Notes: generated by a model not told the origin, from the sequence alone. A stretch of 64,000 bases of DNA from Cutaneotrichosporon cavernicola (GCF_030864355.1 NC_083397.1:1984001-2048000), one strand, 5' to 3'; shown: positions 1-11,163, counted from the stretch's first letter. Made by a program: numbers and translations.

Positions 1-1324
1 GAGCGGGTGCTCAGGGACCTCCAGGCGGCCTGCAGCCTCAACCAGCGCCCAGACTGGCTAGCTCAGGCTCATTTCCTGGTACGCTATCTCAGGCTCGTAT
101 CTGACAACAGGCAGCGTACAACCTCGTCGGAGTCTTGGAAAGGAACTACACCGATCTCGTCCCATCTCCCTGGAGCAACGCCTCTGCGAGCGCGGCAACC
201 TATAGGTGGAACCGAGCGGCTCTCGTCCACTACACGCGGAACTTTGATGAGCATATCAGGGCTAGCCTCTGCTACCTCCTCCCAGAAGCTGAGGACAGGC
301 GTGGCTTTCTTCCGGTTTCGCAAGCGCGATGCGTCTTGATAGTCGCGGAAAGGCTCCGGACAGACTTTCATGCTGTGTCCCATGCCAACCTCACGCCCAG
401 CGGACATGATAACGTGGCCGCCAAACTCATTCGTCGGGTCCAGCGGGTAAGAATGGGGTTGTCATCAGCTGAACGTAGTTCATCATCGGCGGTGCGGTGC
501 TGGCGGCACACTTCTATCGCTCATGGGTGATAATCCTAGAGAACGAAGCGGCCTATCTGTCCCATCTTCCCCTGCCCCATAGCAGTTTCCCCGGGACTAT
601 CCGGGACGCACATCCCATCAGCCTGGAGCCGGTTTTGAGGACAGCCACCGTGCATCGGGAAGTCCTCCTCGCTGACCTGGCCTCATATCTCAACCCAGCG
701 CCTAACCCAATCGCAGGCACTCCGCTGGCTGGCCTTGACGCGCATGACAACCCCGCACCTGCGCCTGAGACAGCCGCAGCGGAGATACTCACTGACGCTG
801 GCGCAATTCGCAGTCCAGCGCTCGGGACAGTGGCAGACGGTCAGCCGGTGGACGCCGACGAGGCATTGTCTGAGTCCCAGCTCGCGGCTGCCACCAATGG
901 AATGGTTACGTCGACAGCGTCCGCGGCGTCGACCCAGTCGGCGCTTCCTTAACGTCTCGACCTGTCTTTCGATCGCATGCATAATACCCACGGCTCGATA
1001 CCCAAGACTCGATACCCAAGACTCAATACCCAAGAGTTGATGCCCACGACGCCATTCGCACCGAGCGGTACCAGCGACGAGATTCCAACGAAGCGATACC
1101 CATTCTGTCTGCCATTGCCAAAACAGCCTGCAACACTGCACCACTACCAACATTCCACCCGAGCCCAAATACCAAGCCCTCGTGTTCTCGCACCTGTCAC
1201 GCATCGCGCGGCACCAGCAGCCACGCGCTCCAGCCCGTGCACCGGCCCGAGCGTGCTACCACAACCCCAATGATGCGAGCACATCGTCACACTGCACTGT
1301 ATCACCATCACCCACCTCACGACA
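1..1324. other. Left-edge stretch without a supported gene
   Basis: No reading frame here shows a recognisable domain or a convincing splice pattern. The longest open frame on the plus strand is 497-952 (about 150 codons, Ala/Pro/Thr-rich, no motif I recognise); it could be the tail of a gene that begins left of the window, or chance in GC-rich DNA. A 14-bp tandem repeat lies at 994-1035. Confidence 0.4.
994..1035. repeat. 14-bp tandem repeat, three units
   Basis: The unit ctcgatacccaaga occurs three times head to tail (994-1007, 1008-1021, 1022-1035), the third with one G-to-A change. It lies in non-coding sequence upstream of the gene at 1325. Confidence 0.9.
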
Positions 1325-2186
1325 ATGGACTGGCGACCTTTTATCGACGAGTGCCTCTCGGCGCTGCACCCGTCGCCGCTACCCGACGCGCCGTGCTTGC
1401 ATGCGTACGCCCACTCCAAGCTCCAGGTGAGCACCCTCCCCGCTCCGCTAACCCCAGGCCGCCCAGCGTCTGACTGAGGCGTACTCGGAGCACTTTGTGC
1501 CGGCGGGCGTAGGGCGGGGTGGCGTGGCTCTCCGCGCAGCTGGCCTTCGGCTGAACGACGAATGGGCGACCGCCGAGAACCAGTACTCGCGTGCCTTTGA
1601 CGGACACCTGACGCAAGCGCGACGGTCGCACCACCATGCGCTTAGCCTTGACACGGCGCGCTTTGAAATGGACGTGCTGGAGCGGGATCGCCAGCTCGCT
1701 CGGCGGCTGGAGCACATCTCTGGCGAGCTGCGGGATAGCGTCGACGCGATCTTTGACGCACTCGAGGCCGAGATGGACGTTGACGAGCTTGGCATCCTTA
1801 TGCACAACGTGAGTTGCCAAGAAATCAGGGCAATGTAAGCAGCGTACAAGCCCCGCTTCCCCGCGATCCGTGCCCAAGTTGACCTCCAGATCATCGTGTT
1901 CCACCTCAGCGTCGCCGCCGAGGTGTACCACCAAGTCTCGACACTGCACCTTGTGGCCGGCAGCGTCCGGGCGCGGGAGCGCACTGAGCGTACTGTGCGT
2001 AAGGTGTGTGAGTTTTCCGAGATCAAACTTGGCGAGTTCCGGCGCAAGCTGCGGGCGATGGGACACGAACACGGTGCGAGTGACATCGACGACGTCGAGA
2101 GCGAGGTGCTCTCTGACGAGGCGACGGACGAGGATGGGCCCCACTCGGACATCGAGTCCATCGAGGGCGAGAGTGTGGGCCGCTAG
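1325..2186 (+). CDS. Hypothetical protein, helical/coiled-coil-like, acidic tail
   Basis: I do not recognise this protein. The model has three exons: 1325-1426, 1458-1808 and 1851-2186, joined by introns of 31 nt (1427-1457, branch motif gctaac just before the acceptor) and 42 nt (1809-1850), giving about 262 residues. The start is the ATG at 1325 (MDWRPFIDECLSALHP). The middle, roughly residues 45-230, is rich in Glu, Arg, Leu and Asp with long charged helical stretches and few Pro or Gly, which suggests a coiled coil. The last ~35 residues are strongly acidic (DIDDVESEVLSDEATDEDG). No signal peptide, membrane span or enzyme motif is visible. An alternative acceptor at 1466/1467 would shorten exon 2 by three codons. 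Frame continuity across both introns is the evidence that the gene is real. Confidence 0.6.
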
Positions 2187-3325
2187 TCTATGGAGCTGAG
2201 GACCGAAAGTTGTGCAGAGCAGACATGACATGTATCTTGTGACCTGGCTCTGGCAGCTGACTACCGAGGTTGTGGGCTCGGGGTGAGCGCCGCAACGAGC
2301 AGCATGTGATGTTGGCAGTGTCCGAAATACGACCTTTGCACCTTATCGCGGCGGCTAGTTGTGCAAGCGTCCTTGGGAAGCTACGGGACCAGCGCTCGGA
2401 GATGTTGGGCGCTCAGGTCCATTGTCGGCGACACATGCATGTCACATGACCGATCTCACCCGGGTTGTTGGCCCCAGCTAATTCATCTCGGCGTTCTCCT
2501 TGCGTCCTCCCACTCGGCTGCCCGAACAGCGCTCGTTCAACCGCAAGTTGGCAGCCATGTTCGATCGCTTCAGGACCGTAATTCGGGGCCCACTCGGCAG
2601 CTTGGCCCATGTGGGCTGGTTGACCGGGGCTCTCCATTCCGGGCCCACCATCTTCGATGGGCAGCCCACAAACAGAGAGATGCAATCGCAAATCGTCTAG
2701 TTCATTGGGTCGGATCTACCTTATATTCAGGTACTTCCGGCATGAACAAGGTTTGTACCGCGCGGTGCTTTTGGAACAACGGGTTCCATTCAACCGGTCC
2801 TCAGGCGGATCCTCACAACTGATCCTCACTTGTACCGCCCAGAACACAATGCACCGAGAGTAGCGGCGGTCGCAAAGGGAACCGAAGACATGGCGAGGGC
2901 GGCGAAGCTGCTGGCGACAAAGGGGCCAATAACTACAGCCAAAGGCGGGGCGTACGCTCGGTCGGATCACATGGGCCCAGGTGAGACATGCCGTTCTTCG
3001 GCTGATCTTTGAGCGCTGTTATCTGACATCCATAAGCCCACGCCGCAATGTATGCCGCAATGCGGCGTGTTTGCCTAGCTTCGGTTTATTCCGTGCGCTT
3101 ACCTCGTCTCATTCGGAGAATCTTGCCCACGAGGCCGGACACCTTGCCCAAGTATCTGGACAATGTGGGGAGCCGTTGAGCCCCGCAGCGCGCGCGAAGT
3201 GGCCCTTCGTCTGAGGTAGCTCGTCTAGTGCGATACCACTATCTCGCGCGACAGTGATAAGGACACTGGTCCAACCTCGTGGGATGGACCCACGACTTTG
3301 TGAACTGTTCACTGCTACACCCACC
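2187..3325. other. Intergenic region, no supported gene
   Basis: Short open frames exist on both strands but none shows a family resemblance or a coherent multi-exon model. A perfect 9-bp inverted repeat lies at 3039-3069. The last few hundred bases should hold the promoter of the transporter gene starting at 3326; I see no clear TATA box. Confidence 0.4.
3039..3069. repeat. Short perfect inverted repeat (hairpin)
   Basis: CACGCCGCA (3039-3047) and its reverse complement TGCGGCGTG (3061-3069) flank a 13-base loop. It lies about 260 bp upstream of the OPT transporter start and could form a hairpin or a paired protein-binding site. Function unknown. Confidence 0.7.
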
Positions 3326-6202
3326 ATGGCCGACCTTGGCCCCAAGATCCCGTCGGAAGAGAAGGATGTGGTGAACTACATAGTGGGTCGCCTGCTTTAC
3401 GCGCTGACGTGCAGGAGCAAGTCGATGCCAACGAGTACGATGGTGATATCGACAAGGCCAACCTCGAGAAGGGCGACCATGCGTCCGAGCTCCTCGCCTC
3501 TGGCCATGTACAGGTGACCCCAACCGAGCTGGCAAACCTCGAGGCTCAGCTGGACGACATGCCCGTCGATAAGACCAAGAAGGTCCTCACTGACATCTAC
3601 AACGTACACAAGCACGACCCGCGTTACGACCCGAAGACACTCGAGCGCATCAACATGTTCATCAACGATGAAAGCGTTACGGGCAACCCCGACCTGTACG
3701 GCCAGCTGATCTACGAGATGCGCATCTTTGCGCTCCTCGTCACCGTCAGCAGCGCTTATGCTGAAGTCCGCGCCATCGCATCGGACAAGGATGACCCGAG
3801 CCTGCCGTCGCTCACGCTGCGTGTGTGGGTAATCGGTACGCTGTTCTCCGCGATCGGCTGCGTGATCAACACCGTTTTCACACTCCGCTACCCCAGTATC
3901 AGCATCGGCCAAAACGTCATCCAGCTTCTCGCCTGTGAGTTTTTCCCATGTAATGGACAAGCTAACATCAGACCCCCTCGGCGTGCTGTGGGCCAAGTTC
4001 CTGCCCGACGTTTCCCTGTTCGGCATCCGCCTCAACCCGGGTCCCTTCAACCGCAAGGAACACATGCTCATCACCGTCATGTCTGGCCTCGGTATGTCGT
4101 GGCCACCGACCCAGCACCTGATTTGGGCACAGGCGATGCCACAGTTTTTCGGCCAGGAATATGCCCGTCTCCCAGGTTACCAGTTCCTCGGCGCTCTGGG
4201 GACCAACATGATCGGATTCGGATTCGCTGGCATCACCCGCCGCTTCCTGGTCTACCCCTCATACTGTGAGTCCCTGGTGAGCATCAGTGTTAACAAGCAG
4301 GTATCTGGCCAGCGTCGTTGGCGACCATCGCGCTCAACAATGCGCTTCATGAGGCCGGCTCGGTTTGCACACCCGTTCGTGGCCCGTTCCGCTCGACGTG
4401 GCGGGCGTCCATGTTCAAGTGCTTCTGGGTCGTTTTCGGCGCGTACTTTATTTACTATTTCTTCCCGGGATACATGTTCCCCAATCTGACAATTTTCGAC
4501 TGGATTGCATGGATCAAGCCGACCAACGGAAAGCTCGTCGCGATCACCAGCGTCAACTTTGCCGTCGGCGTCGGCTTCAACCCGTTCCCAACTCTGGATT
4601 ACAATTTCCTGAGCAACGCAGGTGAGTTCTCCCCCATATTGCTTGCAATATTGATCGATCAAGGCGGAACGGTACCGATGTTCGTATACTGGAATTTCTT
4701 CATTGGAGTTACCGTGGGCATTCTCGTCGCCATCATTTTCTGGTTTAAAAACTTGTTCAATTCGGGTTATCTCATGATCGACTCGCCCAACACGTTTGAC
4801 AGCAAGGCTAAACAATACAAGGTGGCCAATATCGTCGACAAGGCTGGCCGCCTTATCCCCGAGAAATATCAGCGTGAGCGGTAGTGGGGATTGCAGCTCA
4901 CCAGCAGAATACTCTGAACCGTACATGAGCGCCACGCGCTGCGTCCACATGTTGGGCACGATGGCCTACACCACTGCCAGTAGGTGCCGAACCAGACTCT
5001 GCTTACGTCTGTTCTCACCCACACGCTTCTGTACAACCGTTCCGAACTCGTGGTCGGCTTCAAGAGCATGTGGAAGGATGTGAAGCGTTGGGTATCCAAG
5101 GTCCGTGGTAAACAAGTCGAAGAGGAGGAGCGCGTCCATTTCGGCGACGACATCCACTATCGCCTCATGCAGGCATACCCCGAAGTGCCCGAGTGGTGGT
5201 TCGTGTTGATTGTGCTCATCTCGATGGTTCTCAGTTTCGTCTGCTTGGGCGTCTACACCGAGGTCTCACCCGCTGTTGTCCTGATTGCCCCAATTATTAC
5301 CCTCATCTTTCTCATCCCCATAGGCATTGTGACTAGCGTTTCCGGTCTCGAGCCCAGCCTGAACGTCATCGCTGAGCTGATCGGTGGGGGCCTCGCGGGC
5401 GGCGACACCATGACGGTGCAGTATTTCCGCATGTTTGGTTCCGAGCCCGTCTACCACGCCCTCATCTACGCGAATGACCTCAAGTTGTCGCATTACGTCA
5501 AGATTGCACCCCGACACATGTTTTGTGCGCAGATTTGGGGTGCGCTCGTCGGCACCGTCGTCGCCGTTGGGCAATGGAACTGGCTCATGGACGTGCCGGG
5601 CATTTGTACTCCCGATGCGCCTTTCCGCCTCATTTGCCCGGCCGGTAAGGCTCGCGTACAGGCCAAGCTGACACACAGCACAGGGTGACTACTCCAGCTT
5701 CATCTTCTGGGGAACGCTGGGCGCTAAGCGCCTCTTCGGGCCCGGCGGCCGCTTCACACTCCTCCTCATCGGTTTCCCTATTGGCATCGCCTTCCCAATC
5801 CTCATATTCTTCCTCAAGAAGCGCTTCCCACGCTCCGAGATCCTCCAGTCGACGCACCCGCTGCTCGCCACTCTTGCCTTTGCGTGGGGTGGTTCCTGGG
5901 GTACATACGTCCCTGGCATGTTCATCAACTACTTCTCGTGGAGCTTCCTCAAGCGCAAGTACCTCGAGTTCTGGACGCGGTACAACTACGTCATTATCGC
6001 GGCACTGGGGGCGTCCATCTCAATCAACGCCCTCATTACATTCTTCGCCCTCGTGTTCCCGGGCATCGCGTTCCCCACTTGGTGGGGCAACCCCGACAGC
6101 CAGCCGGGGTGCATTGGTAACTGGACCAATGCGGCTTGTGGGCTGTACAAGATCGATCCCGCGCGCGGCTTCTTCGGACCCGAGCCCGGCAACTTCATCT
6201 GA
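3326..6202 (+). CDS. OPT-family oligopeptide transporter (possible frame break)
   Basis: This is a proton-coupled oligopeptide transporter of the fungal OPT family, a polytopic plasma- or organelle-membrane protein importing small peptides or related compounds. Diagnostic OPT motifs are present: NPGPFNRKEH (about 4040-4070), the YPSYCIWPASLA segment across the 4266-4300 intron, GVGFNPFPTLDYNF (about 4570-4610), and near the C terminus FPTWWGN. Many hydrophobic spans alternate with loops. Small introns are at 3371 or 3383 to 3414, 3935-3971, 4266-4300, 4622-4663, 4874-4907 and 5645-5678; most place a ctaac/ctgac motif just before the acceptor. The start is ATG 3326. One oddity: between the segment ending MLGTMAYTTA (to about 4978) and the one starting TSVLTHTLLYNR (about 5005) the frame changes and no well-formed GT-AG intron repairs it. 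Family assignment is certain; intactness is not. Confidence 0.85.
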
Positions 6203-7828
6203 CCTGGAGGCAAAGTGGGAAGGAGGTGTGGATGTTCGAGCAGGGATGGAGGTTGCGTAGAAGGAGGGGAACAGAAGGGAGAAGAGAGAGCCTGAAACGT
6301 CCAGCTGTTGAACGAGCAGGTGTGTGAGCGCTAGTGAGAGCGTTGTGACGGTATTGGATTAAATGAAGGAGTGTGCCGTTGTACCGGTCGTGATGGATTG
6401 TATATCCGGAACCACCTCGCGAAATACGTCGCGGAGTAAGTTGCAGACAATGCTGAGTTCACGCCGTTTACCTTAAGGTTGCATTCAGCACTGACAGGAG
6501 GCGATGAGAAGGTTTGATAGCCCACCGTCGTTGAGGAACCATTTGGAGACGGGTGCCGCGATGTACCTCGGGCGGTTTAGAGAATAAGGAAGAGTCAGAA
6601 GAGAGATGCACAGGTACCCTAGATAACGAGGTACAAAATGCGACGAAGGTTCGGCGACTTGATACAAATCCGATTCGGAGAGTGAACCGTAACCTTGTCG
6701 GCTCGGTCTCGGTCACACCCAGGGAGCAATGCAGTACGCGTCGCAACTCTCTCTTCCCCACCCCAACGAACAGGGAGATGCGTCAGGAAGCTCAAGCGAA
6801 TTGACCGGCGATGGGTACAGTAGTTGTGTGGTATCTGATTACACTCGATTCATTTGATGAGCTTTGAAAGTCAAGTTGGGTGCCTTGCGTTCTGGAAATG
6901 ACATAAGAAGTAGAACATAGTCGTAGTTGAGGAATAGCTTGATTACGAGGCGGTGTTCACTAGGTTGACAACAACCATTTGTCCATGCCAAGTAGGTCAA
7001 GTTTGCCCGGACAGCCGTGCTTGTCCAACCTACGGCAGTCCCACTTGATACTCTGGCAATCCGTGGAGGACCAGATACTCTTGGGTGGCCTGACCAGGTG
7101 ATGAATCGCAGCACCTCAACTACTGTACCAAGTACGGTATAAAGTCTTCTACCCACTCATATGGCTCTGACGCATGACCTTCCACCCCTCAAGCCGGCCG
7201 CGTGTTCCAGTCGAAGGGTACACAGACTAGTAAGCTTACTTTACCCAGAAAGAAGATTCCAGGAGAATTTCGCTTTAACCATACTGTACAAAGCTGTGTA
7301 CAATGGTGCGTAGACAGGGTTCGGCACATTGGGAGACAGCAAACCTTCGTAAACTGAACGTAATTCTGGTACAAGAGTCCTTGGGAATGCTAGCGGCGAG
7401 CTCAGTGGGAACCAATGCCCGTGCCTCTGGTAGTGGCAAGGGTTTGAAGGTACAGTAGGAACGGCAACTTGTGCTCGTCGCCCTATGACCATGTCTTTGC
7501 GGATCCGAAGACGCTTAACAGCGTTAGAGTTACCAGGCCTATGCGGATAACATCGCAACATAAATCCAGGTCCTTTTGACCATTCGCTGCTGCGCTCGCC
7601 ATGAAAGGCGATGAGACAGACGGTTTTTCATCTGCAACTAACTTGCTTTCGGGACCGTGCGTTGCCCACTTCTCACGCAGCTGGATTGTCCAGAGCGTTG
7701 CAAAGTCAGCTGAGACGTACCGGTTGGCAACCGTTAAGCGAGTGAGGTTGTTCTCGAGGTCGCCTGTACTCTGAGACTGCCAGAGTTCAAGCTCCATAGC
7801 CTCTGCCGACTATGGTCTCGAACGGACA
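6203..7828. other. AT-richer gene-poor stretch
   Basis: About 1.6 kb with visibly lower GC than the flanking genes and no recognisable domain. Open frames occur on the minus strand (for example 6839-7156 and 7483-7797) without family resemblance. The one at 7483-7797 is annotated separately at low confidence. The region may hold the OPT 3' UTR and the long upstream region of the secreted-protein gene. Confidence 0.4.
7483..7797 (-). CDS. Possible small hypothetical protein (104 aa)
   Basis: An uninterrupted frame of 104 codons runs from an ATG at 7797 on the minus strand, divergent from the secreted-protein gene at 7919. It begins MELELWQSQSTGDLENN and has a hydrophobic stretch near the C terminus (IRIGLVTLTLLSVFG) that could be a membrane tail. 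Codon use is less GC-biased than in neighbouring genes and I know no relative, so it may be a chance frame or a relic. Confidence 0.25.
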   Translation of the reverse strand: MELELWQSQSTGDLENNLTRLTVANRYVSADFATLWTIQLREKWATHGPESKLVADEKPSVSSPFMASAAANGQKDLDLCCDVIRIGLVTLTLLSVFGSAKTWS

Positions 7829-7834
7829 TATAAA
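7829..7834 (+). promoter_or_regulatory. TATA box of the secreted-protein gene
   Basis: A canonical TATAAA lies 85-90 bp upstream of the ATG at 7919 and is followed by a pyrimidine- and A-rich leader. Such a sharp TATA box is rare in this window and suggests strong or regulated expression of the small secreted protein. Confidence 0.65.
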
Positions 7835-7918
7835 CCCTCATTCTGGAACGCTCTTTTCCTCATCAACTCATCCTCTCAACTCCAACCAAACCCGCTCAAG
7901 CAAACTCACTCAGCAACA

Positions 7919-8294
7919 ATGAAGATCGCCTTCCCGCTCCTCGCTACGCTCGCGCTCGTGACCGCCAGTCCCACTCGCCTTGAACAGCGCGCTGACATCT
8001 CGACGGGCTTCGATCAGGACGGGGACAATGTCAACGTCCCCATCGCGGTCGATGGCAAGTGCGATGACGGCTGGACCCTGTTCCACGCGAACGACAAAGA
8101 CCTTTGCTGCCCGCCCGGCAAGCAGTGTGACGGTGAGTTAGGACAAAAACTACGCTAATGGAACAGACGGAGGCGTCCGCGCCCAAGCCAACGATGACGT
8201 CGACGTCCAGAACAACGCCTGGCTCTGCTATTGGGAGCTCCTCCACTGCGACGCTTACCACTGCCACTACCGGTACCGCTGCTATTGGATCTAA
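7919..8294 (+). CDS. Small secreted protein, cysteine-containing
   Basis: The first exon (7919-8132) encodes a clear signal peptide (MKIAFPLLATLALVTAS), then a short acidic pro-like segment with an Arg-Ala site (LEQRADIS) that could be processed, and a conserved-looking Cys motif (KCDDGWTLFHANDKDLCCPPGKQC). A 34-nt intron (8133-8166, branch gctaat) leads to exon 2. With the canonical phase the tail is Cys/Tyr/His-rich and ends at 8294, about 113 residues in all. Read one frame over, the same exon is an uninterrupted Ser/Thr/Gly-rich sequence running to about 8328, the kind of tail seen in cell-wall proteins; reading through the intron gives a third, short tail. The canonical splice is preferred. 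A TATA box precedes the gene. No homologue recognised; extracellular role inferred only. Confidence 0.7.
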
Positions 8295-8773
8295 GGAGTC
8301 GTGGCATAGGCCAGCCCGTAGCAAATAAGACAAGCAAGAACGTCGGAAGCACTGTTATAGCCAGATTTACTTTGGTTATGCAAGAAGATTGGTTGGAGTA
8401 AAAAAAGAAAGAGCTCGAAGTGTTGTTCTTGCAAGATAGACAGTAGATGACCCCATCAACTGGGATCATACTGGAAAATAGAAGACAGACAGAACTTGCT
8501 CTCCTCGTTATTGTTGCAGCTCCACTCGGGCTGACAGCGCTCGGCAAGGGGTCTGTTAATGGGGAGGATCCAAGTGGAGGAAAAAAACGCAGAGAATCAG
8601 AAGTATTCCACTGCCAGCGGCCCAGAAGGATATGAATATGAATGAGGAGAAATTACTGCTGCTCATCGTTTATCTGCACTGTTTGCATCCAGTTCTGATT
8701 TGCGTCTGCCCTATCCGCGACCTACGAATGGCATCGACGGCGCCCTGCAGTCAGCTCTGTCCCTTCCTTGCAC
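8295..8773. other. Convergent 3' region, no gene
   Basis: The two flanking genes converge here and the stretch should contain both 3' UTRs. It is purine-rich and includes short A runs around 8400 and 8580. No coding frame is supported. Confidence 0.4.
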
Positions 8774-9649
8774 TCACATGACTGTCAGCTGCAGCACATC
8801 CGCATCAGGTGGCATCGCCGCGATGAACGCAACCGTCTCAGCCACCCGCTCGACGGGCATCATGGGCTCGGCCGCAATTCTCCCATCCGCCTGGGGCACG
8901 CCCTTGGCACTCTTGCTGCTGAGATTGGTGAGTGCGTTTCCGATATCGAGCTGCGTCGCCGTGATCCCATACTTGCGTCCATCGAGGGATGTACTCCGTG
9001 TCAACCCCAAGATCGCATGCTTAGACACGGTGTAAGCCGTGCTATCGGGACGAGGAGACCACGCCGAGATCGAGCCGTTGTTGATGATCCGCCCACCCGG
9101 GGGTGTTTGGGCCTTCATGATCTTGATCGCCTCGGCGGTACACAGCACCGCACCCATGACGTTGATGTCGAGCGTCATGCGGAACTTGTCCATGTCATTG
9201 TCCTCGAGCGCACTTCCCTTTGTGAGGTTGACGCCGGCGTTCTGCCGTCAGTATCTGCTCTGAAGGATTGTACCCTGGGTGTGGTTCCCTTTTCTGTGAA
9301 AGCGTTGGAAGTCTCCGCCCAGCAGGCACGCTTTCTATTCTGGGGCCCACATCCAAAGAGCACTCACGTTGAAAAGTACATCCAGCCGCCCATACTTGTC
9401 CTGTATCGTGCGGAAGATTCGACCCACATCCTCGTCCGAGCTCACGTCACCACGCAGCACCTCAGTCACCGTCCCCTCACGACAAAGTGCTGCCGTGGCG
9501 TTGAGCTCGTCCTCGCGCCGGCCCACAAGCGCCAGGACCAATGGCTCGGGATGCGTCGGGCTCGGAAACGCCTTGGAGAGGCCTATGGCGCACGCGCGGC
9601 CAATACCAGCCGAAGCGCCCGTGACGAGGATGACGCGGTTGATACTCAT
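8774..9649 (-). CDS. Short-chain dehydrogenase/reductase (SDR)
   Basis: A classical SDR oxidoreductase of 249 residues, probably cytosolic and NADP(H)- or NAD(H)-dependent; substrate unknown. Exon 1 is 9649-9368 and exon 2 is 9241-8774, split by a 126-nt intron exactly inside the family motif so that LDVLFN joins NAGVNL. The Rossmann signature TGASAGIG is near residue 10, the NNAG element near residue 95, and the catalytic Ser (NNGSISAWS) and Tyr-x3-Lys (YTVSK) lie around residues 140-160. The sequence after [20 protein letters not shown] and the [11 protein letters not shown] segment resembles the yeast YMR226C-type (serine/3-hydroxy acid dehydrogenase) branch of the SDRs, a tentative placement. 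The start is ATG 9649. Length is normal for the family. Confidence 0.9.
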
Positions 9650-10183
9650 GGGCAATGGAGTGGTGAGAGGTTGGATGTGAATGCAGCAGATGGATCAGAT
9701 GCATCGTCATCGGGGTTGTCGGGGCCGTTGGAAGTGGAGGTTCAAGTAAAGGTGGGGTTTGGGACGATCTAGGCTGTGCACATCCAAACAATGCGAATCG
9801 TCCTTCCCTCTCTTGGTCGTGGAACTTGAAAGCTTCGAAAGACATCTACGTCAACACTGTTGACGAGGATATGCATAGCGTTACGCTTCTTGACTTCTTG
9901 ACGTCTCCACCACCGCAACAAGGTAACCACAGGCTTTAAGAAGCATCACGTGACTTGATCTTGTATCATGTTGACTCCTCGCGCCTGTCTTGTTTACACT
10001 GATAAATAGATTCCGCTCCCTGTGGCGCCCATCCAACGACCCCAGATACAGACTTGACTTGAACTACAACTTACATTCCATCTCTCCATCTTTCCGGTCC
10101 TCCCCTCCATCCCTCCCGTACGCGTCGCATAACCCCTACCCGTTCCTCTTGACCTACCTATACCTATACGTATCCCTGTCGCC
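9650..10183. promoter_or_regulatory. Divergent promoter region between SDR and KEN-box gene
   Basis: This 534-bp stretch separates two divergently transcribed genes. It contains a cacgtg E-box-like hexamer near 9947 and a pyrimidine-rich leader (about 10060-10180) before the ATG at 10184. No coding frame is supported. Confidence 0.4.
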
Positions 10184-10987
10184 ATGCCTGTGACGAAGAA
10201 GAAAGGCGCCATCTTCCCGATCTACGCCGACACGCCTCCGCGCGCCGGGCCAGCACCGAGAGAGGAACCAGCTCCGCCACGCGATGGACGTCGCGCGCTG
10301 GCCAACATCGAGCCTGCGCCAGTTCGACGCAAGACTAGCGCCAGTCCCAGCAGCAAGCGACGCGCTCTTACCCCTCGTTCGCCGACACGCTCTACGCGGA
10401 CCAAGATGGACGTTTTCGTCGACCCAGATGCCCAGATGGACAGACCTAAGCGGAGTGCACTTGCGTCCAAGCCGCTCATGTCCAAGCCGCTCTCAAAGTC
10501 GTCCTCTGGCAAACCTCTGGCGTCAAAGCCTCTTGCATCCAAGTCCCTCTCCCAGTCCCAGTCCCAGTCCCAGTCACTCAATCCCCACGCCTCCTCATCA
10601 TCCTTATCCAAGCCTCCCGTAAAGCGGCGCACTCGCACCCCAATGGACAAGGAGAACGCCGTGCTTCCCGATAGCCCCGCCAGCAGGACACGGAGCAAGC
10701 TCCGCCTCCCAGATGAGCCAAAGAGCAAGCCCAAAACTGCGCGCGCGTTCACGGTGTTTACCGATCCCCTGGCGGACGTCAGCGAGGCGTACGGCGCTAC
10801 TGGAGAAGAGCCCGAGGGGTTCCGTGAGCAGGGAACATCGAGAAAGGCGATCGTGAGTACATGGTCGATCCGATCACTGATTGCAGCGTTCATAGGAGTG
10901 GCGCGTTACTTTGCTGTCCCCGAGGCCGAGGAGATCGACTCGTTGACCATGTTGATGTGTATGTCTCAATATCACACAACGGCATAA
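10184..10987 (+). CDS. Basic, disordered protein with KEN box and RxxL motif; securin-like candidate
   Basis: The protein starts at ATG 10184 and has no recognised folded domain. It is basic and low-complexity for its first two thirds, with repeated SKPL units (residues 95-120) and an SQ run (about 122-131), then more acidic. It carries an RxxL (D-box-like) motif in RRALANIEP (residues 36-39) and a KEN box in PMDKENAVLPDS (residues 156-158), followed by ARAFTVFTDPLAD. An N-terminal pair of APC/C degrons on a basic, disordered chain with an acidic C-terminal part is the layout of securins and some other mitotic APC/C substrates; this is inference, not homology. The 3' end is uncertain: a splice from about 10859 to 10889 or 10898 would keep the frame through ARYFAVPEAEEIDSL, and a donor at 10959 may add another exon before 11150. 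The stop at 10987 is for the unspliced reading. Confidence 0.55.
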   Translation: MPVTKKKGAIFPIYADTPPRAGPAPREEPAPPRDGRRALANIEPAPVRRKTSASPSSKRRALTPRSPTRSTRTKMDVFVDPDAQMDRPKRSALASKPLMSKPLSKSSSGKPLASKPLASKSLSQSQSQSQSLNPHASSSSLSKPPVKRRTRTPMDKENAVLPDSPASRTRSKLRLPDEPKSKPKTARAFTVFTDPLADVSEAYGATGEEPEGFREQGTSRKAIVSTWSIRSLIAAFIGVARYFAVPEAEEIDSLTMLMCMSQYHTTA

Positions 10988-11163
10988 CCTGTCCTCTGTT
11001 CTGTCCTTGTCACCGTCTGTACACTAGCATTAGACCTTGGCATTAATATGTGCATGCATGCATTCACGCTCGCATGTGGCTATGCAATGCAATGTAGTCC
11101 TAGGCTAGTCATGACTGGTGTACAACTGGCAGGCGAGCACGTCTAAAAGCACCAGAGGTCTAT

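Noticed and set aside
1341..2231. Long open frame (296 codons) on the minus strand opposite the first gene
   Set aside because: It mirrors the GC-rich codons of the spliced plus-strand gene, whose two introns and acidic tail make better biological sense.
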